Source of the DNA: Sulfurospirillum diekertiae | GTDB taxonomy: Bacteria; Campylobacterota; Campylobacteria; Campylobacterales; Sulfurospirillaceae | Direction: 5' to 3' | Length of the DNA: 64,000 nucleotides | Assembly: GCF_002309535.1 (NCBI RefSeq) | Contig: NZ_CP023275.1 | Coordinates: forward strand, 2,294,001-2,358,000 | Part shown: positions 8,956-17,427 of the stretch, piece by piece | How positions within the stretch are numbered: the first letter of the stretch is position 1 | How the letters are laid out: the number at the start of each line of letters is the position of its first letter | Notes under the pieces: generated by a model | Told to the model about the DNA's origin: nothing | The model's input: the letters and a program-made list of their open reading frames with translations, nothing else | The model's database searches: none | Position numbers and translations under genes: made by a program

Positions 8956-9837
8956 TTAGTCTGTTAGGTTTGATATTTTGCCTATAAGGTTTTTAGGAGA
9001 GAATTCATGTTTTGCTTTAAAAAGACGCGTAAAGTGAGACTGGCTTTTAAAGCCTGCCTTAAATGCCGCTTCGCCAATACTAAGGTTGCCTTTTTCGATG
9101 CAAAAACGTGCGCGCTCGACTCTTTTTTGAAGTATCCACTTCATGGGCGAGGTCTGAAACTGTGAGGCAAATTCCGCTTTAAATGCGCTCAAACTTCGAC
9201 CACTGCGCTTTGCAAACTCAGGGATACTCCAGTTTTGTATAAAATGCTCTTCCATAAAAACGCTTAGATCAATCCCACGTGGTAGCAATGTTTGAAAGTA
9301 AGAGACCAATTTTGCTCCCTCGGAAGAGCCCAAAAGTAAGAGTAAAAGCTCTTGCAATTTTAAGATCAAAATCGTGTCAACAAAAGCTGGTTTTTGCTCG
9401 ATAAACGGAAGCAGTGACAGTGCCGTACTTTTCATAATCGGGCTCAGTTCTATCTTACAAAAAGGCTCTGACGGATAGGGTAGCATCTTTACATGTAAAG
9501 GTATTTTCTCCAAAATGGGCGAGAGCCAATTGCCAATGACCTTCTCATCAAAAAAGATGAGCAAACACGCATAATTGCCACCCTCACACACTTCGCTCAT
9601 GACGTATTCACCCCGTGAGAGAAAAAAAGCTTCGCCCGCTTTAACCTCAACATCACCCTTTTTCGTGTGGAGCATTTTTTTACCTTCTAAGATAATATTG
9701 AGAAGATTTTGCTCCATAAATGCTTCGGCTTTGTAATGATCTTCCACTACAAAATAGCGCGCTATTACCACACCATTGGCTTCAATGGCATGCTCTTTAT
9801 AATTTTTTTGAATGTATTCAAGCACATGAATGGACAT
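8956..9837 (-). CDS. AraC-family transcriptional regulator
   Basis: 293 residues. The N-terminal half is a cupin-like sensing domain similar to ExsA-type regulators (ILEGKKMLHTKKGDVEVKAGEAFFLSRGEYVM, about 47-82). The C-terminal 100 residues hold two helix-turn-helix motifs (WSIPEFAKRSGRSLSAFKAEF; SIGEAAFKAGFKSQSHFTRLFKAKHEFSP). It is divergent from tag, with a TAACTC/GAGTTA dyad at 9855-9870 in the gap, so autoregulation or control of the neighbouring genes is plausible. The ligand is unknown. Confidence 0.9.
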   Translation of the reverse strand: MSIHVLEYIQKNYKEHAIEANGVVIARYFVVEDHYKAEAFMEQNLLNIILEGKKMLHTKKGDVEVKAGEAFFLSRGEYVMSEVCEGGNYACLLIFFDEKVIGNWLSPILEKIPLHVKMLPYPSEPFCKIELSPIMKSTALSLLPFIEQKPAFVDTILILKLQELLLLLLGSSEGAKLVSYFQTLLPRGIDLSVFMEEHFIQNWSIPEFAKRSGRSLSAFKAEFASQFQTSPMKWILQKRVERARFCIEKGNLSIGEAAFKAGFKSQSHFTRLFKAKHEFSPKNLIGKISNLTD

Positions 9838-9905
9838 TTACATTTCCTGTTCGTTAACTCTATTGAGTTACAATTTTAGCACATACTTCTTTGAGGAGAA
9901 GAAAA

Positions 9906-10469
9906 ATGACACAAAACGTTTCACGTTGTGGCTGGGTAAAACTAAGCGATCCTACTTATGTGGCATACCACGATGAGGAGTGGGGAAAACCTCTGCATGA
10001 TGATCGAGCCCTCTTTGAACTCTTTTGCTTAGAAACCCAATCCGCTGGGCTTAGTTGGCTCACAATTTTAAAAAAACGTGATGGCTACCGCAATGCTTTT
10101 GCTAGTTTTGTCCTTGAGAAAGTGGCGCATATGGGGGAGATGGATGTTGAACGCATTTTAAATGAAGGCGAAGTCATCAAAAGTCGCCCAAAAATTGAAG
10201 CCATCCTTCATAATGCCAAACTTTTTCAAGGTATTGTGCAAGAATTCGGTTCACTGGATACCTACTTTTGGAATTACGTAGGTGGCAAAACGATTGTTAA
10301 CGATGTAAGCGATTACAAAACTGCCGCATGCACTTCGACCATTTCCGATGCTTTAACCAAAGATCTTAAAAAACGCGGTTTCAAGTTTGTTGGATCCACC
10401 ACGATTTATGCATTCATGCAAGCGTGTGGGATGGTGAATGACCATGAAAACAGCTGTGGGTGCAAATAA
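9906..10469 (+). CDS. tag: DNA-3-methyladenine glycosylase I
   Basis: 187 residues from the ATG at 9906, which has GAGGAG eight bases upstream; an in-frame TTG at 9891 lies before that site and is rejected. Family signatures: CGWV near the N-terminus, the catalytic Glu region ELFCLETQSAGLSW, YHDEEWG with the zinc-type His, and a C-terminal NDHENSCGC with His/Cys ligands. It excises 3-methyladenine from alkylated DNA, the first step of base excision repair. It is first gene of a tight rightward cluster with YjbR, YciI and transglutaminase-like genes. Confidence 0.95.
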   Translation: MTQNVSRCGWVKLSDPTYVAYHDEEWGKPLHDDRALFELFCLETQSAGLSWLTILKKRDGYRNAFASFVLEKVAHMGEMDVERILNEGEVIKSRPKIEAILHNAKLFQGIVQEFGSLDTYFWNYVGGKTIVNDVSDYKTAACTSTISDALTKDLKKRGFKFVGSTTIYAFMQACGMVNDHENSCGCK

Positions 10470-10470
10470 A

Positions 10471-10827
10471 ATGACCTTTGAAATCCTCAATAACTACTGC
10501 CTCAGCCACATAGGCGCAATCAAAGAGTACCCCTTCGATAACACGACTGCCGTTTACAAAGTTGGCGACAAGATTTTTGCACTCATTGATGAAGCAAGCA
10601 ATGCTCCACGCATCAATCTCAAATGCGACCCCTACTATGCAAGAGAACTTCGTGAAATGTATGAAAACGTTATCGCAGGCTACCATATGAACAAAAGACA
10701 TTGGAATACAGTCATTTGTGAAGACGACATAGACGAGACTTTGATTTTTGAGTGGGTTGATGACTCGTACGACCTTGTTTTTAGTTCACTCTCTAAAAAA
10801 ATGCAATCTTTTATCCGTGATTCATAA
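10471..10827 (+). CDS. MmcQ/YjbR-family protein
   Basis: 118 residues from the ATG at 10471, two bases after the tag stop; an in-frame ATG at 10438 would overlap tag by 32 bp. The YjbR/CyaY-like fold is suggested by the family pattern YPFDNTTAVYKVGDKIFALID, INLKCDPYYARELREMY, and AGYHMNKRHWNTV. The family is a small double-wing DNA-binding fold of unknown role. Overlap or near-overlap with tag implies translational coupling. Confidence 0.85.
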   Translation: MTFEILNNYCLSHIGAIKEYPFDNTTAVYKVGDKIFALIDEASNAPRINLKCDPYYARELREMYENVIAGYHMNKRHWNTVICEDDIDETLIFEWVDDSYDLVFSSLSKKMQSFIRDS

Positions 10828-10838
10828 CAGGAGTTTTT

Positions 10839-11129
10839 ATGTTTATTATTGCTCTAACCTACCAAAAATCCCTCGAAGAAGTTGATGCCCACTTAAGCGC
10901 CCATGTAGCGTTTCTCAAAGCTAACTACGCTAAAGGCATCTTCCTAGCCTCAGGTCGTAAAAATCCCCGTAATGGTGGCATTATTTTAGCCCTTGCTGCG
11001 AGCAAAGCAGAGATTGAAGCGGTTATCGCGTATGACCCTTTTTACATTCATTCTGTAGCAACCTATGAAATCACGGAGTTTACTCCGACAATGACTTCGC
11101 CAGAACTGGATTTTTTAATCAATCGCTAA
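10839..11129 (+). CDS. YciI-like (YCII-related) protein
   Basis: 96 residues, a full-length ferredoxin-like YCII domain. The family His/Asp pair is represented by HLSAHVAFLKANYAKGIFLASGRKNPRNGG and the YDPFYIHSVATYEITEF segment. Related proteins are small dimeric enzymes or stress proteins of mostly unknown chemistry. It starts 11 bp after the YjbR gene with a CAGGAG site and is probably in the same transcript. Confidence 0.88.
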   Translation: MFIIALTYQKSLEEVDAHLSAHVAFLKANYAKGIFLASGRKNPRNGGIILALAASKAEIEAVIAYDPFYIHSVATYEITEFTPTMTSPELDFLINR

Positions 11130-11138
11130 AGGAATCTT

Positions 11139-11738
11139 ATGGCACAGACACTGAATGCTTACCTTCAAAGCTCATTCGTCATTGATTTTGAACACCCTTC
11201 GATTTTAGCGAAAGCAGAGGAGCTAAAAGGGAACGCTAAAAGCGATGTGGAGATTGCCAAAAACTGTTTTACCTTTGTGCGCGATCAGATCCGTCATACG
11301 GGAGATCATAAAGATGCCATCATTACCTGTAAAGCTAGCGATGTCTTAGCCTTTCAAACAGGATGGTGCTATGCCAAGAGCCATCTTCTAGCAGCATTGT
11401 GTCGTGCCAATGGCATTCCTACAGGCCTTTGCTACCAACGACTCAGCCTTTTGGGCAATGGTGGCGAGCCTTACACGTTGCATGGACTCAATGCCCTGTA
11501 TCTCAAAGATTTTGGCTGGTATCGTGTGGATGCCAGAGGCAATAAAGAAGGCATCCACGCGGAATTTTCTCCACCATTGGAACAACTTGCCTTTAAAGTC
11601 AAAGCATCCCACGAAATTGACTTCCAAGAGATCCTGAGCGAACCTTTAAGTATCGTCATCACCGCTTTACAAACGTATACAAGCTTTGAAGAATCTCTAA
11701 AGCATTTACCTGATTGCACAGAGATAACACGACTTTAG
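11139..11738 (+). CDS. Transglutaminase-like domain protein
   Basis: 199 residues with the Cys-His-Asp triad of the transglutaminase-like superfamily: Cys in GWCYAKSHLLAALCRANGIP, His in YTLHGLNALYL and Asp in WYRVDARGNK. There is no signal peptide, so it is cytoplasmic. In this superfamily such proteins are usually cysteine peptidases or amidases; no substrate can be named. It starts nine bases after the YciI-like gene with an AAAGGAA site and closes the tag cluster. A palindrome copy begins two bases after its stop. Confidence 0.85.
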   Translation: MAQTLNAYLQSSFVIDFEHPSILAKAEELKGNAKSDVEIAKNCFTFVRDQIRHTGDHKDAIITCKASDVLAFQTGWCYAKSHLLAALCRANGIPTGLCYQRLSLLGNGGEPYTLHGLNALYLKDFGWYRVDARGNKEGIHAEFSPPLEQLAFKVKASHEIDFQEILSEPLSIVITALQTYTSFEESLKHLPDCTEITRL

Positions 11739-11739
11739 C

Positions 11740-11751
11740 TTTACATGTAAA
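11740..11751. repeat. TTTACATGTAAA palindrome, intergenic copy
   Basis: Exact copy immediately after the stop of the transglutaminase-like gene and about 100 bp before the dehydrogenase start. With its flanks it forms a 14-base palindrome CTTTACATGTAAAG. Confidence 0.9.
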
Positions 11752-11816
11752 GATTTTGTACAGGATTAGGCAAGAACTCTGCGAAAATGTTCTATCGCTT
11801 TGAGAACCTTTCGCTC

Positions 11817-11822
11817 TATAAT
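11817..11822 (+). promoter_or_regulatory. -10 box of the iron-containing alcohol dehydrogenase
   Basis: TATAAT 26 bp before the ATG, followed by AAAGGAG. This suggests the dehydrogenase has its own promoter apart from the tag cluster. No clear -35 box. Confidence 0.55.
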
Positions 11823-11848
11823 AAACTATTAAAATTAAAGGAGAACCT

Positions 11849-12994
11849 ATGGTTAATTTTACCTATCAAAACCCTACAAAAATAGAATTTGGAAAAGGCA
11901 AAGAAGAACTTATCGGCACAGCCATCGCGGAAGACAACATCACAAAGGTTTTACTCTGCTACGGTAGCGAGCGCATTAAAAGTGATGGACTCTATAACAA
12001 AGTGACCACCCGTTTGAAAGAAAAAGGCATCGCTTGGGTAGAGCTCTCTGGCATCATCAGCAACCCCATTCTTTCCAAAGTGCACGAAGGCATCACCATC
12101 GCTAAAGCAGAAAAGGTTGAAGCCGTCCTTGCCATCGGTGGTGGTTCTGTTTTAGACAGTGCTAAGAGTATTGCCGCGGGGGCTTTATACCATAGCGACG
12201 TTTGGGACTTTTTTATTGGCAAATCCGTCATTGAAAAAGCGCTCCCTGTATATGCCATCATGACACTGGCTGCGACAGGCAGTGAAATGAACGGTTTTGC
12301 GGTTGTCACCAACGACACTCTTCAGCAAAAGTACAACATTGCCTCCATTCATGTCTATCCACGACTTTCCATTCTCAATCCTGAACTCACCAAAAGTGTT
12401 CCTAAAAATTACCTCGCGTACTCTGCGGTTGACATTATCGCACACGTTATTGAGGGCTATTTGACCGCGACGGTTCAGCCTCATTTTCAATCACGCATGG
12501 TGGAAGGTATTATTCAAACCGTTATGGAAACGACGGAAATTTTGCTTCAAAATCCTGATGATTACAATGCCCGAGCTGAATTTACATGGGCGGCTACGCA
12601 AGCGCTGAATGGTGTGACAACCGCTGGCACCAACCCTTCCGTCTTTCCTAACCATATGATCGAGCATTCCCTTTCAGCACTGTTTAACATCGCGCATGGT
12701 GCAGGTTTAGCGATCGTGATTCCTGCCTGGATGACATGGTTTCACACGCAAAATCCTGCGCAATTTAAACGTTTTGCTGAAAAGATTTTTGGAAAAAGCA
12801 GTGCGGAAGAAGGTATCGTGGCACTCAAAAGATGGTTCGCTAAAATTGGAGCCCCTGTGAGTTTAAAAGAGGCGGGAATTAGTGTTGATTCTATTCCTGA
12901 AATTGCCGTCAATGTATCCTTAGCGGCTGAAAGACAAGGTGCACAGAAAGTTTACACCCAAGCAGTCATCGAAACGATTTTACATAACGCATAA
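11849..12994 (+). CDS. yqhD: YqhD-like iron-containing alcohol dehydrogenase (aldehyde reductase)
   Basis: 381 residues spanning the whole protein. Features shared with YqhD/butanol dehydrogenases: N-terminal NPTKIEFGKG, the nucleotide-binding GGGSVLDSAKSIAAGA, LAATGSEMNGFAV, the metal-site region SAVDIIAHVIEGYL, and the paired His of FPNHMIEHSLSALFNIAHGAG. GGGSVLD with YqhD-like neighbours favours NADPH. It would reduce short-chain or toxic aldehydes to alcohols in the cytoplasm. The next gene is convergent. Confidence 0.88.
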   Translation: MVNFTYQNPTKIEFGKGKEELIGTAIAEDNITKVLLCYGSERIKSDGLYNKVTTRLKEKGIAWVELSGIISNPILSKVHEGITIAKAEKVEAVLAIGGGSVLDSAKSIAAGALYHSDVWDFFIGKSVIEKALPVYAIMTLAATGSEMNGFAVVTNDTLQQKYNIASIHVYPRLSILNPELTKSVPKNYLAYSAVDIIAHVIEGYLTATVQPHFQSRMVEGIIQTVMETTEILLQNPDDYNARAEFTWAATQALNGVTTAGTNPSVFPNHMIEHSLSALFNIAHGAGLAIVIPAWMTWFHTQNPAQFKRFAEKIFGKSSAEEGIVALKRWFAKIGAPVSLKEAGISVDSIPEIAVNVSLAAERQGAQKVYTQAVIETILHNA

Positions 12995-13001
12995 TCACTC
13001 A

Positions 13002-13030
13002 AGGCAAAAAGGAACTTACCCTTTTTGCCT
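13002..13030. terminator. Hairpin between convergent genes, overlapping the DUF523 stop
   Basis: An 11-bp stem (13002-13012 AGGCAAAAAGG with 13020-13030) spans the stop codon of the leftward DUF523 gene (13016-13018). A/T runs are inside the arms rather than after them, so termination strength is doubtful. It may serve both genes. Confidence 0.4.
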
Positions 13031-13483
13031 CCAAAATGCTTCAGCTAAAACGAGCTCTTCTTCGCTAAAAACCGTAATGCCACTCTCTTGCAACAATTTA
13101 CATGTAATGCCAGAATCATTAACAGGCATGTGCGTAAAGGTTCCATCATAGATAACATCTTTGCCACATGAGGGGCTTCTGGCTTTTAAAATCGCCATAT
13201 ACACGCCCTCTTCTCGAGCCATTCTCAAACTCTCACGCGCTCCTTTAGCAAACGCCGCACTGACATCTTCACCCGTTTTACAGATAACGCTATCCGTTCC
13301 TTCAATGACTTCACAGGCAGGTCTTGGAACGTTGAGCCCACCAAGCACTTCAGGGCACAACGGAACCAAAATGCCCTGCTCTTTCCACGCTTCCAGAATC
13401 TTTACATGTAAAGCATTATTGCCACCATCATATTTGACGTTTTCACCGATCAAACACGCACTGATAAGGATTTTTTTATCCAT
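13016..13483 (-). CDS. DUF523 family protein
   Basis: 155 residues, full length for DUF523. Conserved parts: ISACLIGENVKYDGGNN at the N-terminus, LVPLCPEVLGGLNVPRPACEVI, and AILKARSPSCGKDVIYDGTFT. Conserved cysteines suggest a metal or Fe-S site, but function is not established. Its ATG overlaps the last base of the ClC stop (TAATG), so it is translationally coupled to the channel gene. Confidence 0.88.
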   Translation of the reverse strand: MDKKILISACLIGENVKYDGGNNALHVKILEAWKEQGILVPLCPEVLGGLNVPRPACEVIEGTDSVICKTGEDVSAAFAKGARESLRMAREEGVYMAILKARSPSCGKDVIYDGTFTHMPVNDSGITCKLLQESGITVFSEEELVLAEAFWRQKG

Positions 13484-14883
13484 TATTCAAAATCATCTTT
13501 GGCGTTTTTAACTTGCCAGCGCAACCGTTTATAACGTAAACGATTTCGAAGGCGTTTGACTTTATCAATATCTCGCATATCAATGCTAATAGAGGTATCT
13601 TCAAGATCATTGCCTTTCCCAATCATGATATTATCTGCCTTTTTAAGGGCGAGTTTTTGTGACTGAAAGACGCTGCGATGCCCTGTAATCAAAAAGGCAA
13701 TGACCACACTCAGTGCTGCATAGTTTGCCATATGCACACCAAAAAGTTCCACCGCCATAATAATAGATGCTATGGGTGAATTCGTTGTACCTGCCAAAAC
13801 ACTCACAAACCCAAGTGCGGCAAAAAGGGCTATATGTCCCCCAGTGATATGACCAAAAACAACACCACTGGTCGCCCCCACGTAAAAAACAGGGGTGATA
13901 ATACCGCCACTTCCCCCTGAGCCTAAGGTCATTGCTGTAAAAATGGTTTTTAAAATGAAATCGTACCAATGTACATTATTTGAAATTAACGCATTAGGAC
14001 TGAGTGCATCGCGAATCGTTATGAGCCCAAGCCCCAAATAACTCTCAGAGAGGAAATAAGAGATCACCACCATCACTAAACCCGCGACAAACGCTTTTAA
14101 ATAGCGATTGTAAGGAATTCTTTTAATCGCTGTTTCTATTTTATTGACTGCAGTAATAAAAAGGTCCGAAACAACTCCAAAAAAGACACCGGCAACAACG
14201 ACTTGCCCAATTAGCCCTAAATCAAGACTAAATGCGCGGTACATATTGATGTCATAATATTGGTATGTCACACCTAAAAATTGTGCGGTTGTAAATGCCG
14301 CAAAACCTGCAATGAACGAAGGAAGTAAAACATCGTACATAATCACACCAATAATGAGCACTTCAATTCCAAAAATAGCACCCGCAATCGGTGTACCAAA
14401 CACTGAAGCAAAACCTGCGCTAATACCGCAGATGACTAGCTTTTTACGATCAGACTTTGAAAATTTGAGCAGTGTTGCGACAAATGAAGCTGCTCCTGCA
14501 CCAATTTGCGCTCCGGGTCCCTCTTTTCCTACTGAACCACCAGAAAAAATGGTAAGAACCGTAGCAACCAATTTGACAGGAATGACTTTAGCATTGATGT
14601 AACCATCGCGTTTATGAACCGCTTCAATGACTTTTTCCGTTCCATGCCCTGTGGCATTTTGGTCAAACGTTCGTACGATCCATGTTGTGAGCATCAAAGC
14701 AAAAGGGAGAGTAAAGTAAAAGGGAAAAGGAAGAAGGCTTCTCGTCTGCTCAGCAGTTGTGAGAATTTTAATAAAGACGGACATCAGTCCGCCTATCATA
14801 ATACCAACGGCTGAGGAGAGGAAGAGCCACTTGGAAACACTAAAGAAAATAACCGTTTGTTCAACAACATGTTTATTCATCAA
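13483..14883 (-). CDS. ClC-family chloride channel/transporter
   Basis: 466 residues, membrane core without CBS domains. Motifs: GHGTE (79-83, in place of GSGIP), GKEGP with the gating Glu at 121, the FGTPIAGAIFGIEVL helix (162-176), and GSGGSGGIITPVF. At the site of the proton-relay Glu203 of E. coli ClC-ec1 this protein aligns Val175, as in several channel-type members; this residue comparison is from memory. Either Cl- channel activity or an atypical exchanger is possible. A basic cytoplasmic tail follows residue 420. It is followed by DUF523. Confidence 0.9.
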   Translation of the reverse strand: MMNKHVVEQTVIFFSVSKWLFLSSAVGIMIGGLMSVFIKILTTAEQTRSLLPFPFYFTLPFALMLTTWIVRTFDQNATGHGTEKVIEAVHKRDGYINAKVIPVKLVATVLTIFSGGSVGKEGPGAQIGAGAASFVATLLKFSKSDRKKLVICGISAGFASVFGTPIAGAIFGIEVLIIGVIMYDVLLPSFIAGFAAFTTAQFLGVTYQYYDINMYRAFSLDLGLIGQVVVAGVFFGVVSDLFITAVNKIETAIKRIPYNRYLKAFVAGLVMVVISYFLSESYLGLGLITIRDALSPNALISNNVHWYDFILKTIFTAMTLGSGGSGGIITPVFYVGATSGVVFGHITGGHIALFAALGFVSVLAGTTNSPIASIIMAVELFGVHMANYAALSVVIAFLITGHRSVFQSQKLALKKADNIMIGKGNDLEDTSISIDMRDIDKVKRLRNRLRYKRLRWQVKNAKDDFE

Positions 14884-14971
14884 ATCACTTTAAGTTTGGG
14901 CTTATTTCATTATAGCTCTCTTTTGTAAATTTTTTATAAATATTTATTTTAAAATTATTTTAGAGATGAAA

Positions 14972-16132
14972 TTAACCAACAATCGACGCAACAATCTCTT
15001 TAGCTCTCTTCTTTGCCGCTTCCACTTCATCTAAAACAAGCGCTACAGCCATACGACGCCCCACATGGCTCACAGGCTTTCCAAAAATACGCACAAAGGA
15101 ATTTTTAGAAAAAGCTGTTTCAGGAATCGTCAGTGTTGGCACATGCTCTTCATTTGAGCTTTTAAACGCACCACTTGCGCCTGAACCGTAAAAGGTGAAA
15201 TCAAGTGGTAAGCCCAAAACCGCTCTTACATGTAAAGCAAATTCACTCTGGCTTTGCGTGATCATCGTCACCATTCCCGTGTCGTGTGGTCGTGGACTAA
15301 GCTCACTAAAATAAACTTCATCATCTTTGACAAAAAACTCCACGCCAAAGAGTCCTCGACCGCCCAAACCGTCTGTCACCGCTTTTGCCATCATCTGCGC
15401 TTTGGCTAAGACTTCAGGCTTCATCGGTACGGGCTGCCAACTGAGGACATAGTCACCGTTTTCTTGAATATGCCCGATCGGTTCACAAAAAACGGTCTCT
15501 TTGCCATTGCGCACGGTGAGAAGCGTGATCTCATAGTCAAACGGTACAAACGCCTCAACGATCAACTCGCTTGCATCACCGCGTGCTTCTTTGGCGATCT
15601 CCCATGCTTTTTGAATGTCTGCCTCACGACGAATGACACTTTGTCCATGACCCGATGAACTCATAACAGGTTTGACCACACAGGGAATTCCAAGCGCTTT
15701 TGTCGCTTCATTCAGCCCTTCGAGTGTTTTGACAAAAACATAGCCACTGGTTTTTAAACCCAACGTTTCAGCGGCAAACTCACGAATGTTTTTGCGGTTC
15801 ATCGTCTTTTTCACCGCATCTGCATTAGGAATGACACAAAAGCCCTCTTTCTCCGCTTCAATGAGCGCCTCGATGCTGAGCGCTTCCACTTCAGGTAAGA
15901 TAAACGTCGGCTTTTCAAGGCGTATCACCTCCAAAAGCTCCTCTTTGTTTTTCATGTTGATCACATAACTTCTATTGGCAACCAAATGAGCAGGTGCTTT
16001 TGGGTATGAGTCCACCGCTACGGTTTCAATGCCCAAACGAGAGGCTTCAATGATGACCTCTTTGCCAAGTTCACCACTGCCGATGAGCATAATTTTTGTG
16101 CTATTGCTTTTAAGGGGAGTTGTAAAGTGCAT
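14972..16132 (-). CDS. purT: Phosphoribosylglycinamide formyltransferase 2 (formate-dependent)
   Basis: 386 residues, ATP-grasp family. Features: N-terminal [33 protein letters not shown], the ATP-grasp loop [34 protein letters not shown], and the metal-binding [24 protein letters not shown]. It makes formyl-GAR from GAR, formate and ATP in purine synthesis, without folate. It stands alone with short intergenic gaps. One palindrome copy (15226) encodes its LHV. Confidence 0.95.
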   Translation of the reverse strand: MHFTTPLKSNSTKIMLIGSGELGKEVIIEASRLGIETVAVDSYPKAPAHLVANRSYVINMKNKEELLEVIRLEKPTFILPEVEALSIEALIEAEKEGFCVIPNADAVKKTMNRKNIREFAAETLGLKTSGYVFVKTLEGLNEATKALGIPCVVKPVMSSSGHGQSVIRREADIQKAWEIAKEARGDASELIVEAFVPFDYEITLLTVRNGKETVFCEPIGHIQENGDYVLSWQPVPMKPEVLAKAQMMAKAVTDGLGGRGLFGVEFFVKDDEVYFSELSPRPHDTGMVTMITQSQSEFALHVRAVLGLPLDFTFYGSGASGAFKSSNEEHVPTLTIPETAFSKNSFVRIFGKPVSHVGRRMAVALVLDEVEAAKKRAKEIVASIVG

Positions 16133-16242
16133 GATGTCCTCTTTGTGTTAGTTTAAGAGATTTTACACAAAAGTGGTTTAAGAAATGAAAGAACTTTAAA
16201 ATTTTATGGCTCTTGGTTGGATATACTTACGCATCAAACAGA

Positions 16243-16254
16243 TTTACATGTAAA
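16243..16254. repeat. TTTACATGTAAA palindrome, intergenic copy
   Basis: Exact copy ending eight bases before the GTG start of the small membrane protein gene; its right arm forms part of the AAAGG ribosome binding site. Confidence 0.9.
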
Positions 16255-16262
16255 GGTTTTTT

Positions 16263-16547
16263 GTGGAAATTCTCTTCACCATTCTTGCGATATTCACTCT
16301 TCTTGGCTTCTTATTTCTTCTACTAAAGCCCAAAATAGAGCCAAAATCAAAAGAACAAAAACAAGAAGAGATACGCCAAAACTTTCTTGTGAGACTGGAC
16401 GCCGAGCTTTCAGCCATCCAAAATCCCGATGAACGCCAAACGAAAAAAATTGCATTACTTAAAGTCTTTGCTAAAGAGTTAGAGTTCAATCTCTTTTTTG
16501 ATAAAAATGAAGTGAAAATGCTGATACAAGAGTTAGCGAGTTATTAA
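16263..16547 (+). CDS. Small hypothetical membrane protein
   Basis: 94 residues starting at GTG 16263 with AAAGG about eight bases upstream. A single N-terminal membrane helix (residues 3-21) is followed by a charged, Lys/Glu-rich helical region and a short ending. I do not recognise the family. The codon usage and lack of stops look like a real gene, and it overlaps the convergent cutA by four bases at the stop codons. Confidence 0.6.
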   Translation: MEILFTILAIFTLLGFLFLLLKPKIEPKSKEQKQEEIRQNFLVRLDAELSAIQNPDERQTKKIALLKVFAKELEFNLFFDKNEVKMLIQELASY

Positions 16548-16858
16548 GTCGTCTCTTCTTCTATCCACTGAAGGTAAGCAGAAAGCCCTTGTTCGATCGG
16601 TACTTGAATGATCTGAGGTGTCGTGTAGGGATGATGCTTTAAAATCAACGCTTCTATCTTTTGAAACAGAGAACTCCTCGTTTTAATCAAAAGCAACTGC
16701 TCACATGATTCGCACAGTTTCCCTTCCCAACGGTAAAAACTTTGAACGGCTTGCATCTGAATACATGCGGCAAGTTTTTGCTCTAACAAAAGATGAATAA
16801 TAGATTTTGCATTTTGTTCATCAGGGCATGTTGTGGTTATTAGGCAAAAAGAGCTCAT
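16544..16858 (-). CDS. cutA: CutA-like divalent cation tolerance protein
   Basis: 104 residues, full length for the trimeric CutA1 fold. Signature: ITTTCPDEQNAKSIIHLLLEQKLAACIQ, SFYRWEGKLCESCEQLLLIKT and HPYTTPQIIQVPI. The family binds Cu(II) and other metals and is linked to metal tolerance, though its mechanism is unsettled. Cytoplasmic. It overlaps the end of the facing small-membrane-protein gene. Confidence 0.93.
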   Translation of the reverse strand: MSSFCLITTTCPDEQNAKSIIHLLLEQKLAACIQMQAVQSFYRWEGKLCESCEQLLLIKTRSSLFQKIEALILKHHPYTTPQIIQVPIEQGLSAYLQWIEEETT

Positions 16859-16926
16859 TCATGTACTCCTCGTGTGAAAAAAGAAGTATTATAACGATTT
16901 TAGGTGAAAAAGTTTTAAAAGAAGAA

Positions 16927-16949
16927 ATGCAAGGGAAAATCCCTTGCAT
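16927..16949 (-). terminator. Terminator of the rplM-rpsI operon
   Basis: Perfect 10-bp stem (16927-16936 with 16940-16949, ATGCAAGGGA) with a 3-nt loop, followed on the minus strand by a T-rich TTTCTTCTTTT. A second small hairpin with a UUCG loop lies just before it (16961-16976, AAGTCT-TTCG-AGACTT on the minus strand). Confidence 0.8.
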
Positions 16950-16981
16950 AAAGCACAAAAGTCTCGAAAGACTTCTGTAAA

Positions 16982-17043
16982 GAAATCATTAACGTTTTCA
17001 AGGAAACTTTTAATGATCCCCTTGAGGAAATCATTAACGTTTT
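16982..17043. repeat. Direct repeat duplicating the rpsI 3' end
   Basis: GAAATCATTAACGTTTT occurs at 16982-16998 and 17027-17043, 45 bp apart. The second copy contains the rpsI stop codon, so the first looks like a small tandem duplication of the gene's end within its 3' untranslated region. Confidence 0.85.
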
Positions 17044-17426
17044 GAGAATTGTGGGCTACGACGTGCTTTTTTGCGACCGTATTTTTTACGCTCAACAATT
17101 CTTGAGTCACGTGTCAATAAACCATAAGGTTTAAGGATCGCTCTAAAGTCAGCATCCATAGCAGAAAGTGCTTTAGAAATACCGTGACGAACGGCATCTG
17201 CTTGAGCTGAATAACCGCCACCTTGCGTAGAAGCTACGATGTCAAAGCTTGCTTCTTGTTTTGTCAAAGCAAGAGGTTGACGAACACGTTTTTTAATGGT
17301 CTCATGACCACCAAGCCACGCTTCAAAATCAACGCCATTAACTGTAATCGACCCTTTACCAGGTGCACTTACCCATACTTTAGCGATTGCTGTTTTTCTT
17401 TTACCAGTTGCGTATACTTTTGCCAT
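17034..17426 (-). CDS. rpsI: 30S ribosomal protein S9
   Basis: 130 residues, full length. Starts [18 protein letters not shown] and carries the S9 features [19 protein letters not shown] and the basic C-terminal tail [17 protein letters not shown] that reaches the P site tRNA. It follows rplM by one base-length gap in the usual L13-S9 pair. Confidence 0.98.
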   Translation of the reverse strand: MAKVYATGKRKTAIAKVWVSAPGKGSITVNGVDFEAWLGGHETIKKRVRQPLALTKQEASFDIVASTQGGGYSAQADAVRHGISKALSAMDADFRAILKPYGLLTRDSRIVERKKYGRKKARRSPQFSKR

Positions 17427-17427
17427 A

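Noticed and set aside
16889..17110. 73-codon minus-strand frame over the rpsI end
   Set aside because: It reads the rpsI tail and its duplicated repeat and terminator in another frame; no family likeness.
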